Positions 29,691 through 37,713 of a stretch of 46,198 bases of DNA are shown in pieces. The notes beneath the pieces were generated by a model. It saw only the letters and a list, made by a program, of their open reading frames with translations. It searched no databases and was not told the DNA's origin. The stretch lies in assembly GCA_964499015.1 (NCBI GenBank), contig CAZCJA010000007.1:1-46198 (forward strand). The letters run 5' to 3'. This DNA comes from CAZCJA01 sp964499015. Its GTDB lineage: Bacteria > Elusimicrobiota > Elusimicrobia > F11. Within the stretch, counting starts at the first letter, position 1. Every line of letters starts with the position of its first letter. The translations under genes and the position numbers were made by a program.

Positions 29691-30356
29691 TTAGTTTTGA
29701 AGAAGGTTTTCGAGCTGGGCGGTGTCTTTGAGGACGATTTCCCTGCGGGAAGAGGAAATCCAATGTTTCTTTTGGAATTTGCTGAGCGTGCGGATTGTCG
29801 TTTCAACGGTGGTGGCGGACAATTCGCCGATCTGCTTTTTGGTGTAGGGCAGTTTTTTGCCGCTGGTTTTTGATAGCTGCAAAAGCGTGCGCACGATCCG
29901 TTTTTCCACCGGTTCTTGAGAGGAACATGTGAGTTCCTGCATTTGATTCAAGCGATTGGAGCAGAGGGCGCATACGCCGGTGACCATGGACGGATTCTTT
30001 TGGAACATGTCGAGAAACGTGCTGTCGGGTATGCGGAAGGAAACGGAATCAACCGACGCCACGGCGGTGCACGGATAAGATCTGCCGGTCCCGCCGAGCC
30101 GGCAGAGCGTGCCGTAGAGTTCTTTAGGATGGATGATTTCGATGGCGCGGGGTTTGCCATCGGAGGTGTATTTGAAAATCTCCAAACGCCCTTCGTAGAG
30201 AATCCACACGCTTGAGGCGTCGTCGCCTTCGGTAAAAACCGTCTCGCCTTTGGAATGTTTGATCGTTTGCGCGATCGAGCTCAGCCGGTCAAGTTCGGCG
30301 ACGGGTAGCCCCTTGAAAGGGTCGATGCCCGATAAAAAGGATCTGACGTTGGTCAT
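29691..30356 (-). CDS. Crp/Fnr-family transcriptional regulator
   Basis: A 221-residue regulator with an N-terminal cyclic-nucleotide-binding-type beta-roll (about 10-125, GETVFTEGDDASSVWILYEGRLEI), a dimerisation helix and a C-terminal winged helix (about 150-221). In the recognition helix (TTVETTIRTLSKFQ) the Glu and Arg are four residues apart, as in FNR and CRP. It lacks the N-terminal Cys cluster of FNR, so it is not a standard oxygen sensor; a DNR-like NO/heme sensor or another ligand is possible. A perfect TATAAT ends six bases before the ATG with no Shine-Dalgarno sequence, suggesting a leaderless mRNA. The gene lies 21 bp after the SGNH acetyltransferase and just before the FNR-like box and CBS operon. 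Confidence 0.9.
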   Translation of the reverse strand: MTNVRSFLSGIDPFKGLPVAELDRLSSIAQTIKHSKGETVFTEGDDASSVWILYEGRLEIFKYTSDGKPRAIEIIHPKELYGTLCRLGGTGRSYPCTAVASVDSVSFRIPDSTFLDMFQKNPSMVTGVCALCSNRLNQMQELTCSSQEPVEKRIVRTLLQLSKTSGKKLPYTKKQIGELSATTVETTIRTLSKFQKKHWISSSRREIVLKDTAQLENLLQN

Positions 30357-30362
30357 GCGGTG

Positions 30363-30368
30363 ATTATA
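30363..30368 (-). promoter_or_regulatory. Perfect -10 hexamer TATAAT six bases before the Crp/Fnr start
   Basis: On the minus strand TATAAT is followed by CACCGC and then the ATG at 30356. Initiation about seven bases after a -10 hexamer would fall on the ATG itself, and no ribosome-binding site is visible. I see no good -35 element. It is the strongest single case in the window for a leaderless transcript. Confidence 0.5.
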
Positions 30369-30377
30369 AGTCTTTGC

Positions 30378-31523
30378 TTAATGTATATGTTGCGCGATGA
30401 ATTCGGCGGCGATTTTCATGCCCTCGTCGTTCCAGTGCGTGTCATCGCGCCAGTAAAGCAGCCGTCCCTCGCGGAACGCCTTTGCGGCGGCGGTTTTAAG
30501 CGCCGGGTAGAGGTTAATCACTCGTAAATTCGCCGCGCGCGCGGCTTTTTCGATGCGGTTAATGTACATGGTCTCTTCGGGGACGGCGGGCGGCGGGGTT
30601 TTAAGCAATTCGCGGTACACGCCGTATTTTTCCGGTGCGAGGACGAACACCACGTCGAACCCGTGCGCTTTCATCTCACGCGCGTACAAAAGCCACCCGC
30701 TCACGTCGGGATCGGGCCTCTCGGAAGCGAAACTGGCCATTTCGTCGTTTAAGAAGAGCATGGGTGAGCCGTCGCGAAGTTCCTCGACGCTGACATGTGC
30801 GCGGCCGGGGTTGGGGAAGATAACGCCGTTGTTGATCCGTTTAAATCCTTTCTGCAGGAGAATGCGCAGCGGCGACACCTGCACATAGCTTTCAATAAAG
30901 GTCGTTCTGATTGTCCGGCGCAATCGCTTAAACTTTTCTCCGGTTCGGGTGCGTTTCTTGACCTTGGGCAAAAGGGCGTCGGCCCCCAAGGGCGGGTATC
31001 GGTCGATGGTTTCAAAAAGAATCGTTCCTTGTTTCATGTCGACGGCGCGTGCCAGTCGGAGCACCGGTTCCATGCCCGTCGCCACGTTGCCCGCGTTGTA
31101 AACGCCTTGATTGAGGATTCTTTCCAGCTGGGCCGGGACCGTTTTATCGTCGGCGGTCGCGCCTCCGCCCACCGCAAACGAATCGCCGATCATCATGTAA
31201 GCGTAGGGCTTCGCTGCCGCGCCCGCGGGCCCGTTGCGCCGGTAACCATGCGCGTCGATCGAAAATTGTTCGGCGCGGTGCTGGCGATGCGCGGGCAGAT
31301 TCCCGATCGAAGCGAGATCACCATAGGCTTTTTCTTTGAATGACATGGCGTGCGGACGGAACGGCCCGTCGATAGAGCGTCCGTGCGCGAGCTCCTCCCA
31401 GGGCCGGAACGCGTACCAGCCGAAGGGTGTAAGTCGCAGGGCGAGCTCCAGCGCAAAAAACGCCGCGACCACCCGCGGTCCCAGCCAGCCCAACGACATC
31501 TTATGCGTGTGTGTTGTTTCCAT
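30378..31523 (-). CDS. SGNH/AlgX-AlgJ-like O-acetyltransferase partner
   Basis: A 381-residue protein with one N-terminal membrane anchor (about 16-32) and a periplasmic SGNH-hydrolase-like domain. The nucleophile motif is GDSFAVGGG with S115, and the Asp-His pair is in WRDDTHWNDEGM near the C-terminus, as in AlgJ/AlgX and PatB-type enzymes. These accept acetyl groups passed across the membrane by an MBOAT protein and place them on an extracellular polysaccharide or peptidoglycan. The MBOAT partner gene lies two bases upstream. The ATG (METTHTHK) is chosen because a longer frame to 31628 overlaps the MBOAT gene without conserved sequence. The acceptor polymer is unknown; no polysaccharide polymerase is in the window. 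Confidence 0.82.
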   Translation of the reverse strand: METTHTHKMSLGWLGPRVVAAFFALELALRLTPFGWYAFRPWEELAHGRSIDGPFRPHAMSFKEKAYGDLASIGNLPAHRQHRAEQFSIDAHGYRRNGPAGAAAKPYAYMMIGDSFAVGGGATADDKTVPAQLERILNQGVYNAGNVATGMEPVLRLARAVDMKQGTILFETIDRYPPLGADALLPKVKKRTRTGEKFKRLRRTIRTTFIESYVQVSPLRILLQKGFKRINNGVIFPNPGRAHVSVEELRDGSPMLFLNDEMASFASERPDPDVSGWLLYAREMKAHGFDVVFVLAPEKYGVYRELLKTPPPAVPEETMYINRIEKAARAANLRVINLYPALKTAAAKAFREGRLLYWRDDTHWNDEGMKIAAEFIAQHIH

Positions 31524-31525
31524 CG

Positions 31526-32902
31526 TTAAAATTGAAAGTACAGAAACGGCGATTCTTGGTTGCCGTACATGGACAGCATGCAGAGAATAAAAAGAAGCGC
31601 GAGCCCCGCGGTCTGCCAGGGCTTCCATTTGTGTTCGATCTCAAAAGAGTTTTTGCCGCTGTGCGCGATAACGCCGCCAATAAACAGCGCGAGCGCGGCG
31701 GTGGCGAAGCCGGTTAATAGCGCGCCGCCTTGAATGATGAACATCTTCTGCAAAAGGAGCAGAGCTTTCTCAAAGGTTTCGCAGCGGAAGAACACCCAGC
31801 CGATCACGACCAGTAAAAACGTCAGCGCGCGCTGGAAAAAAACGGGCAGTTTGTTCCAGAGGGGCTCGATCTCGCGGTGCATGAGCAATAAAGCGCCATG
31901 GTACAAGCCCCAAAACACGAACGTCCAATTGGCGCCGTGCCACAGGCCGCCGATCAGCATGGTCAGTATGAGATTCCGCCCGACGAAAAGGCTTCCCCCG
32001 CGGTTGCCGCCGAGGGGAATATAGACGTAATCGCGCAGGCAGGTGGACAGGGAAATGTGCCAGCGCTTCCAAAAGTCGGCAATGTTCACCGCCATATACG
32101 GGGAGTTAAAGTTTTGCGGCAGGCGCAGACCGAACAAATAGCCCAACCCCACCGCCATGTCGCTGTAGCCGGAAAAATCAAAATAAAGCTGATACGAGTA
32201 GCCGACGATGCACGTCCACGCGGAAAGGGTGGAGAGAGAGCCGATTGTTTCAAAACCGGGGTTGATCAGCGTGGCGATGGAGTCGGCGATCAGAACTTTC
32301 TTGATCAGGCCCAGAATGAAAAACGACCAGCCAATTTGCAGGAAAGAGCGGCGGTCGGTGTGGTCGATATTCTCCAGGTCGGCTTCGATCTGCCGGAAGC
32401 GCACGATGGGGCCCGCGACCAATTGGGGGAACAGAGACACATAACAGGAGAACTCGAAAAAGTTTTTGGTGGGTTTGATCACGCCGCGGTAGCTGTCGAC
32501 GATATAGCTGATGGTGTGGAACGTGTAAAACGAAATGCCCACCGGCAGGATGATGTTCAGTGTGGGCAATCCGTTCACGTCGAAAGCGGATTCCAGTGTT
32601 TGGAGGATGAAATTGGTGTATTTGAAGAATCCGAGAAGGAGCAAGTCGACGACGATCGGAGCGACCAGGCAGTATTTGCGGCGTTTGGGGTCCGAATAAC
32701 GGAGAAAACCGAGCCCGGCCAAATAACTGACGAGGGTGGAAAACATCATGAGGAAGCAAAACCGGTAGTCCCAATAGCCGTAGAACACGTAACTGGCCGC
32801 GGTCAGCCAGATGTAGCGGGCGTTTTTCGTGTCCAAACGCCAAAACACGAAGTACGTGATGGGGAGAAAGAGATAGAGAAAGAGGAGGCTGTTAAAAATC
32901 AC
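31526..32902 (-). CDS. MBOAT O-acyltransferase, AlgI/PatA-like
   Basis: A 458-residue polytopic inner-membrane protein that moves acetyl groups from the cytoplasm to the periplasm for O-acetylation. The start MIFNSLLFLYLFLPITYFVF is typical of AlgI. The MBOAT core is seen in DFWKRWHISLSTCLRDYVYIPLGG, shown here by the WHISLS and YVYIPLGGNRGG elements, and the catalytic His is in GLWHGANWTFVFWGLYHG. The GTG start gives the best family match, although no Shine-Dalgarno sequence is visible. A perfect 10-bp hairpin lies 17-43 bp upstream in the leader. The SGNH partner follows after two bases. It is divergent from the small membrane-protein gene at 33004. Confidence 0.93.
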   Translation of the reverse strand: MIFNSLLFLYLFLPITYFVFWRLDTKNARYIWLTAASYVFYGYWDYRFCFLMMFSTLVSYLAGLGFLRYSDPKRRKYCLVAPIVVDLLLLGFFKYTNFILQTLESAFDVNGLPTLNIILPVGISFYTFHTISYIVDSYRGVIKPTKNFFEFSCYVSLFPQLVAGPIVRFRQIEADLENIDHTDRRSFLQIGWSFFILGLIKKVLIADSIATLINPGFETIGSLSTLSAWTCIVGYSYQLYFDFSGYSDMAVGLGYLFGLRLPQNFNSPYMAVNIADFWKRWHISLSTCLRDYVYIPLGGNRGGSLFVGRNLILTMLIGGLWHGANWTFVFWGLYHGALLLMHREIEPLWNKLPVFFQRALTFLLVVIGWVFFRCETFEKALLLLQKMFIIQGGALLTGFATAALALFIGGVIAHSGKNSFEIEHKWKPWQTAGLALLFILCMLSMYGNQESPFLYFQF

Positions 32903-32918
32903 GCGGGCATTATGCCAA

Positions 32919-32945
32919 CTTTTGGGCGGCGGGATCGCCCAAAAG
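32919..32945. repeat. Perfect hairpin with 10-bp arms in the MBOAT leader
   Basis: CTTTTGGGCG (32919-32928) and CGCCCAAAAG (32936-32945) are exact reverse complements around a 7-base loop. The Ts are at the outer 5' end of the stem on either strand, so it is not a normal intrinsic terminator. It lies between divergent genes and could be an operator or an RNA hairpin in the acyltransferase leader. Confidence 0.6.
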
Positions 32946-33003
32946 CCTTCGAACTAACCCTGGAACGCCACGTAACAACGGTGTCGAACCAAAGGAGGGC
33001 TTT

Positions 33004-33153
33004 ATGCTCTATACGATTGCCGTTGTTTTGGTCATTTTGTGGTTATTGGGGATGGTTTCATCCTACACCATGAGCGGCTTTATCCACATCCTGCTGGTGG
33101 TCGCGATCATTGCGATTCTGGTCAGGTTGATTCAAGGCCGCCGTCCAATTTAA
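33004..33153 (+). CDS. Small lmo0937-type membrane protein
   Basis: A 49-residue protein with two hydrophobic helices (MLYTIAVVLVILWLLGMV and FIHILLVVAIIAILVRLI) joined by a short SSYTMSG turn, ending in a basic GRRPI tail. It matches the widespread lmo0937-family of tiny membrane proteins, often linked to envelope stress but of unknown function. AAAGGAGGG ends five bases before the ATG and is among the strongest ribosome sites in the window. It stands alone between the divergent acyltransferase gene and a terminator at 33164-33199. Confidence 0.88.
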   Translation: MLYTIAVVLVILWLLGMVSSYTMSGFIHILLVVAIIAILVRLIQGRRPI

Positions 33154-33163
33154 AAGACTCTAA

Positions 33164-33199
33164 GGAGCCCTCTCCACGCAACATGGCGGGGGCTTTTTT
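33164..33199 (+). terminator. Probable intrinsic terminator after the small membrane-protein gene
   Basis: GGAGCCC (33164-33170) can pair with GGGCT (33190-33194) and further CC/GG pairs across an imperfect loop, followed by six Ts (33194-33199). It lies 11 bp after the stop. The stem is imperfect, so it is weaker than the terminator at 14402-14432. Confidence 0.65.
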
Positions 33200-33218
33200 A
33201 TGGGGAACTATCCCATAA
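33198..33218. promoter_or_regulatory. Palindrome TTATGGG-N7-CCCATAA upstream of the efflux operon
   Basis: Seven-base arms at 33198-33204 and 33212-33218 are exact reverse complements around GAACTAT, 78-98 bp before the TolC start. The 21-bp size suits a TetR-, MarR- or MerR-type operator. No regulator gene is adjacent, so the controlling protein would be encoded elsewhere. Confidence 0.45.
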
Positions 33219-33269
33219 GTCCCTTCTTTATACCCTGGGGAAAATGGAATAATACGCCTCGGTTCCACC

Positions 33270-33283
33270 TTCCTGGCCAGGAA
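33270..33283. promoter_or_regulatory. 14-bp perfect palindrome TTCCTGGCCAGGAA before tolC-like gene
   Basis: A perfect, spacer-free dyad ends 12 bp before the TolC-family ATG. It could be a second operator or a small hairpin near the ribosome site; the AGGA within it is the only Shine-Dalgarno-like sequence near this start. The function is unknown. Confidence 0.4.
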
Positions 33284-33295
33284 TCCACGAACAAC

Positions 33296-34588
33296 ATGAA
33301 ACGGTGTAAAAAAATCATCAACGGGGGGATTTTTGTCTCCCTGCTTATTGTTCCAGCGATCCTTCAGGCCGCTTCATCGGAGCCGGTCACGCTGGTGCAG
33401 TGCTACGCCTGGACGCTGGAGCGCAGCGAAGCGCTTAAGATCCGCTACGAAGACATCGTTCAGGCCAATGCCCGCGCCCGTTCGGCCTTGGGCGGCGCCC
33501 TTCCTTACATTTCCTGGGAATGGAGCTCGACCTGGCAGGACCCGGACGGAGTGGACGAGCTGAACCGCCAAGGTTTCTCCGGCTTTGTTGAAAAAAAACA
33601 AACCGAGGGAAAATTCCGGGCCGAACAGCCTCTTTTCTCCGGCCTTCGCGAGTTCTCGGCCCGCGCCGGGTTTAAGCGCGAGGCCAAACGTGACGAGCTG
33701 TTGTATCAACGCGCCAAACTGGATTTGTATCAAGCCACGGCCGAGGCCTTCTACGCGGTCGTTGCCGCCGAAGCCGAGCGCGAGAACGTGCGCGCCGCCC
33801 TCGGCTTGGGCGATGACCGGGTGGCGGAACTGCGCGAATTCCGTAAATTGGGCAAAGCGCGCGACACCGAGGTGGCGTCGGCCCGGGCACAGGCCGCCGC
33901 CCTCAAAGGCCGGCTCGACCAGCTGAACGGCGTCTCCATGAGCGCGCGCGAAGAACTCTCCTTTTTAACCGGACGCGACCTGTTGAACGAATCGCTGGCC
34001 GACCAAATTTCCGACCGCCCCGTGGTTCCGCAGCTCAATGAACTGTTGGAATTGGCGCGTGCGCGCACCGATCTACGCGCCCAGCGTGAAAACGTCTTGG
34101 CCCACAAGCTGCGCGTGCGTTACGAACGCGGCGCGTATTGGCCGGAAGCAGACGTGACTGGGAATTATTACACCGAGCGTGAGACGTTTCTGAAAGTCAT
34201 CGATTGGGACGTGATGCTGACGCTGGAAGTGCCCATTTTTCAGGGCGGAAGCGTTTCCGCCAACGTGCGCGAAGCGTTGTCGGCTTATCGCCAGGCCTTG
34301 CTTAAGCAGGAAGAAATGGAACGCCGCGTGCTGTATTCGGTGCGCCGCACGCACAACGAGCTTTTGGCCGCCATTCAGGAAACCTCGTCGATGAGTGAAG
34401 CCGCGGAAGCCGCCCAACAGAGCTACGACGCCCTTAAAAAGGAATCGGGCTTTGGCTTGGTCACCAATTTGGAAATGCTGCAGGCGCTGGACCTTTTGCA
34501 GGAGCAGCGCACGCTTTATGACAACGCGCGCTACCGCATGAAGCAGCTTTATCTCAACCTGAATGTCGCCGTGGAGAAAATGCCATGA
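33296..34588 (+). CDS. TolC-family outer-membrane efflux protein
   Basis: A 430-residue exported protein of the outer membrane efflux (OEP) family that forms the trimeric exit duct of tripartite pumps. The signal peptide is residues 1 to about 25 (ending LQAAS). Two OEP repeats of long helices and short strands follow, with typical segments such as TLVQCYAWTLERSEALK, TAEAFYAVVAAEAERENV and, in the second half, VPIFQGGSVSANVREA. The ATG is chosen because it opens a clear signal peptide; a longer frame to 33200 lacks one. The gene overlaps the RND permease start by four bases. Unusually, no membrane-fusion (HlyD-type) protein gene lies between or next to them. Confidence 0.92.
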   Translation: MKRCKKIINGGIFVSLLIVPAILQAASSEPVTLVQCYAWTLERSEALKIRYEDIVQANARARSALGGALPYISWEWSSTWQDPDGVDELNRQGFSGFVEKKQTEGKFRAEQPLFSGLREFSARAGFKREAKRDELLYQRAKLDLYQATAEAFYAVVAAEAERENVRAALGLGDDRVAELREFRKLGKARDTEVASARAQAAALKGRLDQLNGVSMSAREELSFLTGRDLLNESLADQISDRPVVPQLNELLELARARTDLRAQRENVLAHKLRVRYERGAYWPEADVTGNYYTERETFLKVIDWDVMLTLEVPIFQGGSVSANVREALSAYRQALLKQEEMERRVLYSVRRTHNELLAAIQETSSMSEAAEAAQQSYDALKKESGFGLVTNLEMLQALDLLQEQRTLYDNARYRMKQLYLNLNVAVEKMP

Positions 34589-37500
34589 CCTTGTCCGACC
34601 TTTCTATAAAAAACCCCGTTTTCGCCTGGATGATCATGGTGGGCTGTATTTTGTTCGGCGTGATCGGTTTCACGCAGATCGGCAAATCGCAGCTGCCCGA
34701 CGTCGACTTCCCGGTGCTGACGATCTCGACCAAATGGGAAGGCGCCTCGCCCGAAGTGATGGAAAGCGAAGTGGTCGACATCATCGAAGACGCGATGACG
34801 TCCGTCAAAGGCGTCAAGAAAATCACCTCCGTCTCGCGGCAGGGGCAATCGCTGGTCACCATTGAGTTTGATTTGAAAACGGACGTGGACGTCGCGCTCC
34901 AGGACGTGCAGAGCAAAATTTCCCAGGCTCAATACAGTTTGCCCGACGACATTGACCCGCCGGTGATCAGCAAATTCAACCCCGACGACCAGCCGTTCAT
35001 GTGGATTTCGCTCTCCGGCGAGCGCCCGACCCGCGAAATCATGGAGTACGTGAAGGTCGAGCTCAAAGACAAATTCACCACGATCCCCGGCGTGGGCGAT
35101 ATTTTCCTGGGCGGCTTTTTGGAGCCGTCGATCCGCATATGGCTCGATCCGGTTAAGATGAAGGCCCGCGAAATCACCGTGGACGACGTGATCAACGCGA
35201 TCCGCGCCGAACACACGGAACTTCCGGCCGGCAACCTGGCCACCGACAAGAAGGAATGGAACCTGCGCGTAATGGGCGAGGCGCAAACGATCCCTGATTT
35301 GGAGAACTTGATCATTTCCGACCGCTCCGGCCGTCCCATTTACACGCCGTTCCGTCTGAAAGACATCGCAACGATCGAAGACGGCCTGGCCGATCCGCGC
35401 GCGTTTTCGCGGGTGGATTTGAAGCCGGCGGTGGGCCTCGGTATTCTCAAGCAGCGCAACGCCAACGCGGTTGCCGTCGGCACGCTGGTCAAAAAGAAAG
35501 TGGAGGAACTGCAGAAAACCTTGCCGCAGGGAATGGTGCTGGCGGTGAACTACGACGGCACGCAGTTTATCGAACAGGCCACGCACGAACTCAACTTCAA
35601 CTTAATCCTTGCCGCCATACTGACGTCATTGATTTGCTGGCTGTTCCTCGGGTCCTGGAGTTCCGCGGTCAATATTATCCTCGCGATTCCCACGTCCGTG
35701 CTCGGCACATTCATCGTTCTCTACTTCCTCGGCTACACGCAAAACACCTTTACGCTGCTTGGGCTCACCCTGGTCATCGGCATTGTCGTCGACGACGCGA
35801 TCATGGTTTTGGAGAACATCGTGCGCCACCGTGAAATGGGGGAATCGCAGGTCAAAGCCGCTATTTTGGGCGCCCGTGAAATTTATTTCGCCGCGCTGTC
35901 GGCGTCCGTCGCCATTTTGGCCATCTTCGTGCCCGTTCTGTTCGTTAAAGGCGTGATCGGCAAATATTTTCTGCAGTTCGGTGTGACCATTTCCGTCGCC
36001 GTCATGCTTTCTCTCCTGGAAGCACTCACGCTCGCCCCGATGCGCACGTCGCAATTCTTGAAAGTCGGCGAACACAAAGGTCTCAGCAAGAAGGTCGACG
36101 AAGGCATGGACTGGATGACGGTTCGCTACCGTAAACTGCTCGACTTGTGCTTAAACCACCGTTGGAAGATCGTGCTGTGTTCGATCGCGCTTTTTATCGT
36201 GTCGTTGTCGCTGTTCGGCGTGGTGAAAAAAGAGCTGATGCCGCCGCAGGACCAAAACATGCTGCTCGTGCAGATCGAAACGGCGGTGGGCTCGTCGCTC
36301 GAATTTACCGACACTGTTTTTAAAGAAGCGGAAAAATACGTTCTGTCCCGCAGTGAAGTGCAGCGGTATTACACCTCCGTCGGCGGTTGGGAAGGCGGCG
36401 AAATCAACACTGGCATGACGTTCATTACGCTCAAGCAGCCGAAAGACCGCGGTGTGGCCGATGGACGGCGCAAACCGTACACACAGCAGGAACTCATGGA
36501 AGTTTTCCGCAAAGATTTGGCGGCGATTCCGGGCGTGGAAAAGGCCATATTGATGGATTTGTCGACGGGCGGCGGCGGCGCGGAAAGCGGGTTCCCCGTC
36601 GATTTTACGCTGCAAGGCCGCGACTGGGATGAATTGGCGGCGCTCAGCAATAAATTTCAAGAGAAGATGAAAGAGTCGGGCCTCATGGTGGACGTGAACT
36701 CCAATTACAAGCTCGGCATGCCGGAATTTCAGATTTGGCCGGACCGCGAACAGGCCGCGCTGCGCGGCGTGAGCGTGGCGTCGATCGGCAACGCCGTGAA
36801 CGCGACCTTGGGCGGCGTGAAAGTGGGCAAGTATTCGCGCGGCGGCCATCGCTACGACGTCCGCGTGCGCTTTAACGCCTCGGACCGAACCAGCGACGAG
36901 GACATTAAGAAAATTTGGGTGCGCAACAACCGCGGCCAGGTGGTGCCGCTGACGCAAGTCGTTAATGTGAAGGAAAAACAGACGCTGCTCAGTATCACGC
37001 GGCAGAACCGCTCGCGCGCGATCACCATGTACGCCAACGTGGCCCCAGGGAAATCGCAGTCGGACGCGCTGGCGAAAGTTCAGGAAATCGGCAAGGAAAT
37101 TTTGCCTGAAGGCGTGAAGCTGGTGTTCTCCGGTTCGGCGGAAACTTATCAGGAAGCGTTTATGGGGCTCTTTATCGCGCTTATTTTGGGCATTGTTGTG
37201 GCCTACATGATTTTGGGCGCGCAATTTAACAGCTTCGTCCATCCGATCTTGGTTCTCATTGCGCTGCCGTTCAGCATCACGGGCGCGATCCTGGCCTTGG
37301 TGATCGGCCAGCAGTCGCTAAACATGTTCAGCATGATCGGCATCGTGTTGCTCATGGGCATCGTTAAGAAAAACTCCATTTTGCTGGTCGACTTTACCAA
37401 CGAGCGCCGCAAGCAAGGGCTGAATGTCCGGGAAGCGCTGGTGGAAGCCTGTCCGATTCGTTTGCGTCCGATTATCATGACGAGCTGCGCCACCATCGCC

Positions 37501-37713
37501 GCGGCCATCCCGCCGGCACTGGCGCTCGGCCCGGGGGCGGAAACGCGCGTGCCGATGGCGCTGGTCATTATCGGCGGCGTGGCCGTATCGACCATGCTCA
37601 CGCTTTTCGTGGTGCCGTGCGCCTACAGTCTCATGTCGCGCTTGGAAAGCCACAAGCATGACGCCCGCTTGAAGGAAGCGCTGCGCGAACTCGGGGAACT
37701 GCCGCCCAAATGA
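34585..37713 (+). CDS. RND-family (HAE1-type) efflux permease
   Basis: A 1042-residue inner-membrane proton-driven pump. It has the two-fold RND layout: helix 1 near residues 12-30, a large periplasmic loop (about 35-335), helices 2-6 with GIVVDDAIMVLENI carrying the conserved Asp pair near residue 400, a second periplasmic loop (about 555-865) and the last helices, with LLMGIVKKNSILLVDF. The length and the start (SIKNPVFAWMIMVG) are typical of HAE1/MdtB-like pumps for hydrophobic compounds or drugs. It is coupled by four-base overlaps to the TolC gene before and the MHS transporter after it. The adaptor protein needed by such pumps is not encoded here. Substrates cannot be inferred. Confidence 0.95.
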   Translation: MTLSDLSIKNPVFAWMIMVGCILFGVIGFTQIGKSQLPDVDFPVLTISTKWEGASPEVMESEVVDIIEDAMTSVKGVKKITSVSRQGQSLVTIEFDLKTDVDVALQDVQSKISQAQYSLPDDIDPPVISKFNPDDQPFMWISLSGERPTREIMEYVKVELKDKFTTIPGVGDIFLGGFLEPSIRIWLDPVKMKAREITVDDVINAIRAEHTELPAGNLATDKKEWNLRVMGEAQTIPDLENLIISDRSGRPIYTPFRLKDIATIEDGLADPRAFSRVDLKPAVGLGILKQRNANAVAVGTLVKKKVEELQKTLPQGMVLAVNYDGTQFIEQATHELNFNLILAAILTSLICWLFLGSWSSAVNIILAIPTSVLGTFIVLYFLGYTQNTFTLLGLTLVIGIVVDDAIMVLENIVRHREMGESQVKAAILGAREIYFAALSASVAILAIFVPVLFVKGVIGKYFLQFGVTISVAVMLSLLEALTLAPMRTSQFLKVGEHKGLSKKVDEGMDWMTVRYRKLLDLCLNHRWKIVLCSIALFIVSLSLFGVVKKELMPPQDQNMLLVQIETAVGSSLEFTDTVFKEAEKYVLSRSEVQRYYTSVGGWEGGEINTGMTFITLKQPKDRGVADGRRKPYTQQELMEVFRKDLAAIPGVEKAILMDLSTGGGGAESGFPVDFTLQGRDWDELAALSNKFQEKMKESGLMVDVNSNYKLGMPEFQIWPDREQAALRGVSVASIGNAVNATLGGVKVGKYSRGGHRYDVRVRFNASDRTSDEDIKKIWVRNNRGQVVPLTQVVNVKEKQTLLSITRQNRSRAITMYANVAPGKSQSDALAKVQEIGKEILPEGVKLVFSGSAETYQEAFMGLFIALILGIVVAYMILGAQFNSFVHPILVLIALPFSITGAILALVIGQQSLNMFSMIGIVLLMGIVKKNSILLVDFTNERRKQGLNVREALVEACPIRLRPIIMTSCATIAAAIPPALALGPGAETRVPMALVIIGGVAVSTMLTLFVVPCAYSLMSRLESHKHDARLKEALRELGELPPK

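Noticed and set aside
31898..33073. 391-codon plus-strand frame across the MBOAT gene
   Set aside because: It is antisense to a clear AlgI-like gene, its predicted protein is charged and without recognisable fold, and it would swallow the promoter region and the real small membrane-protein gene at 33004.
34549..37242. Long minus-strand frames (34549-35586 and 36151-37242) opposite the RND gene
   Set aside because: Shadows of a textbook RND permease; composition is dominated by His, Arg and Ala and no ribosome site or conserved motif is seen.
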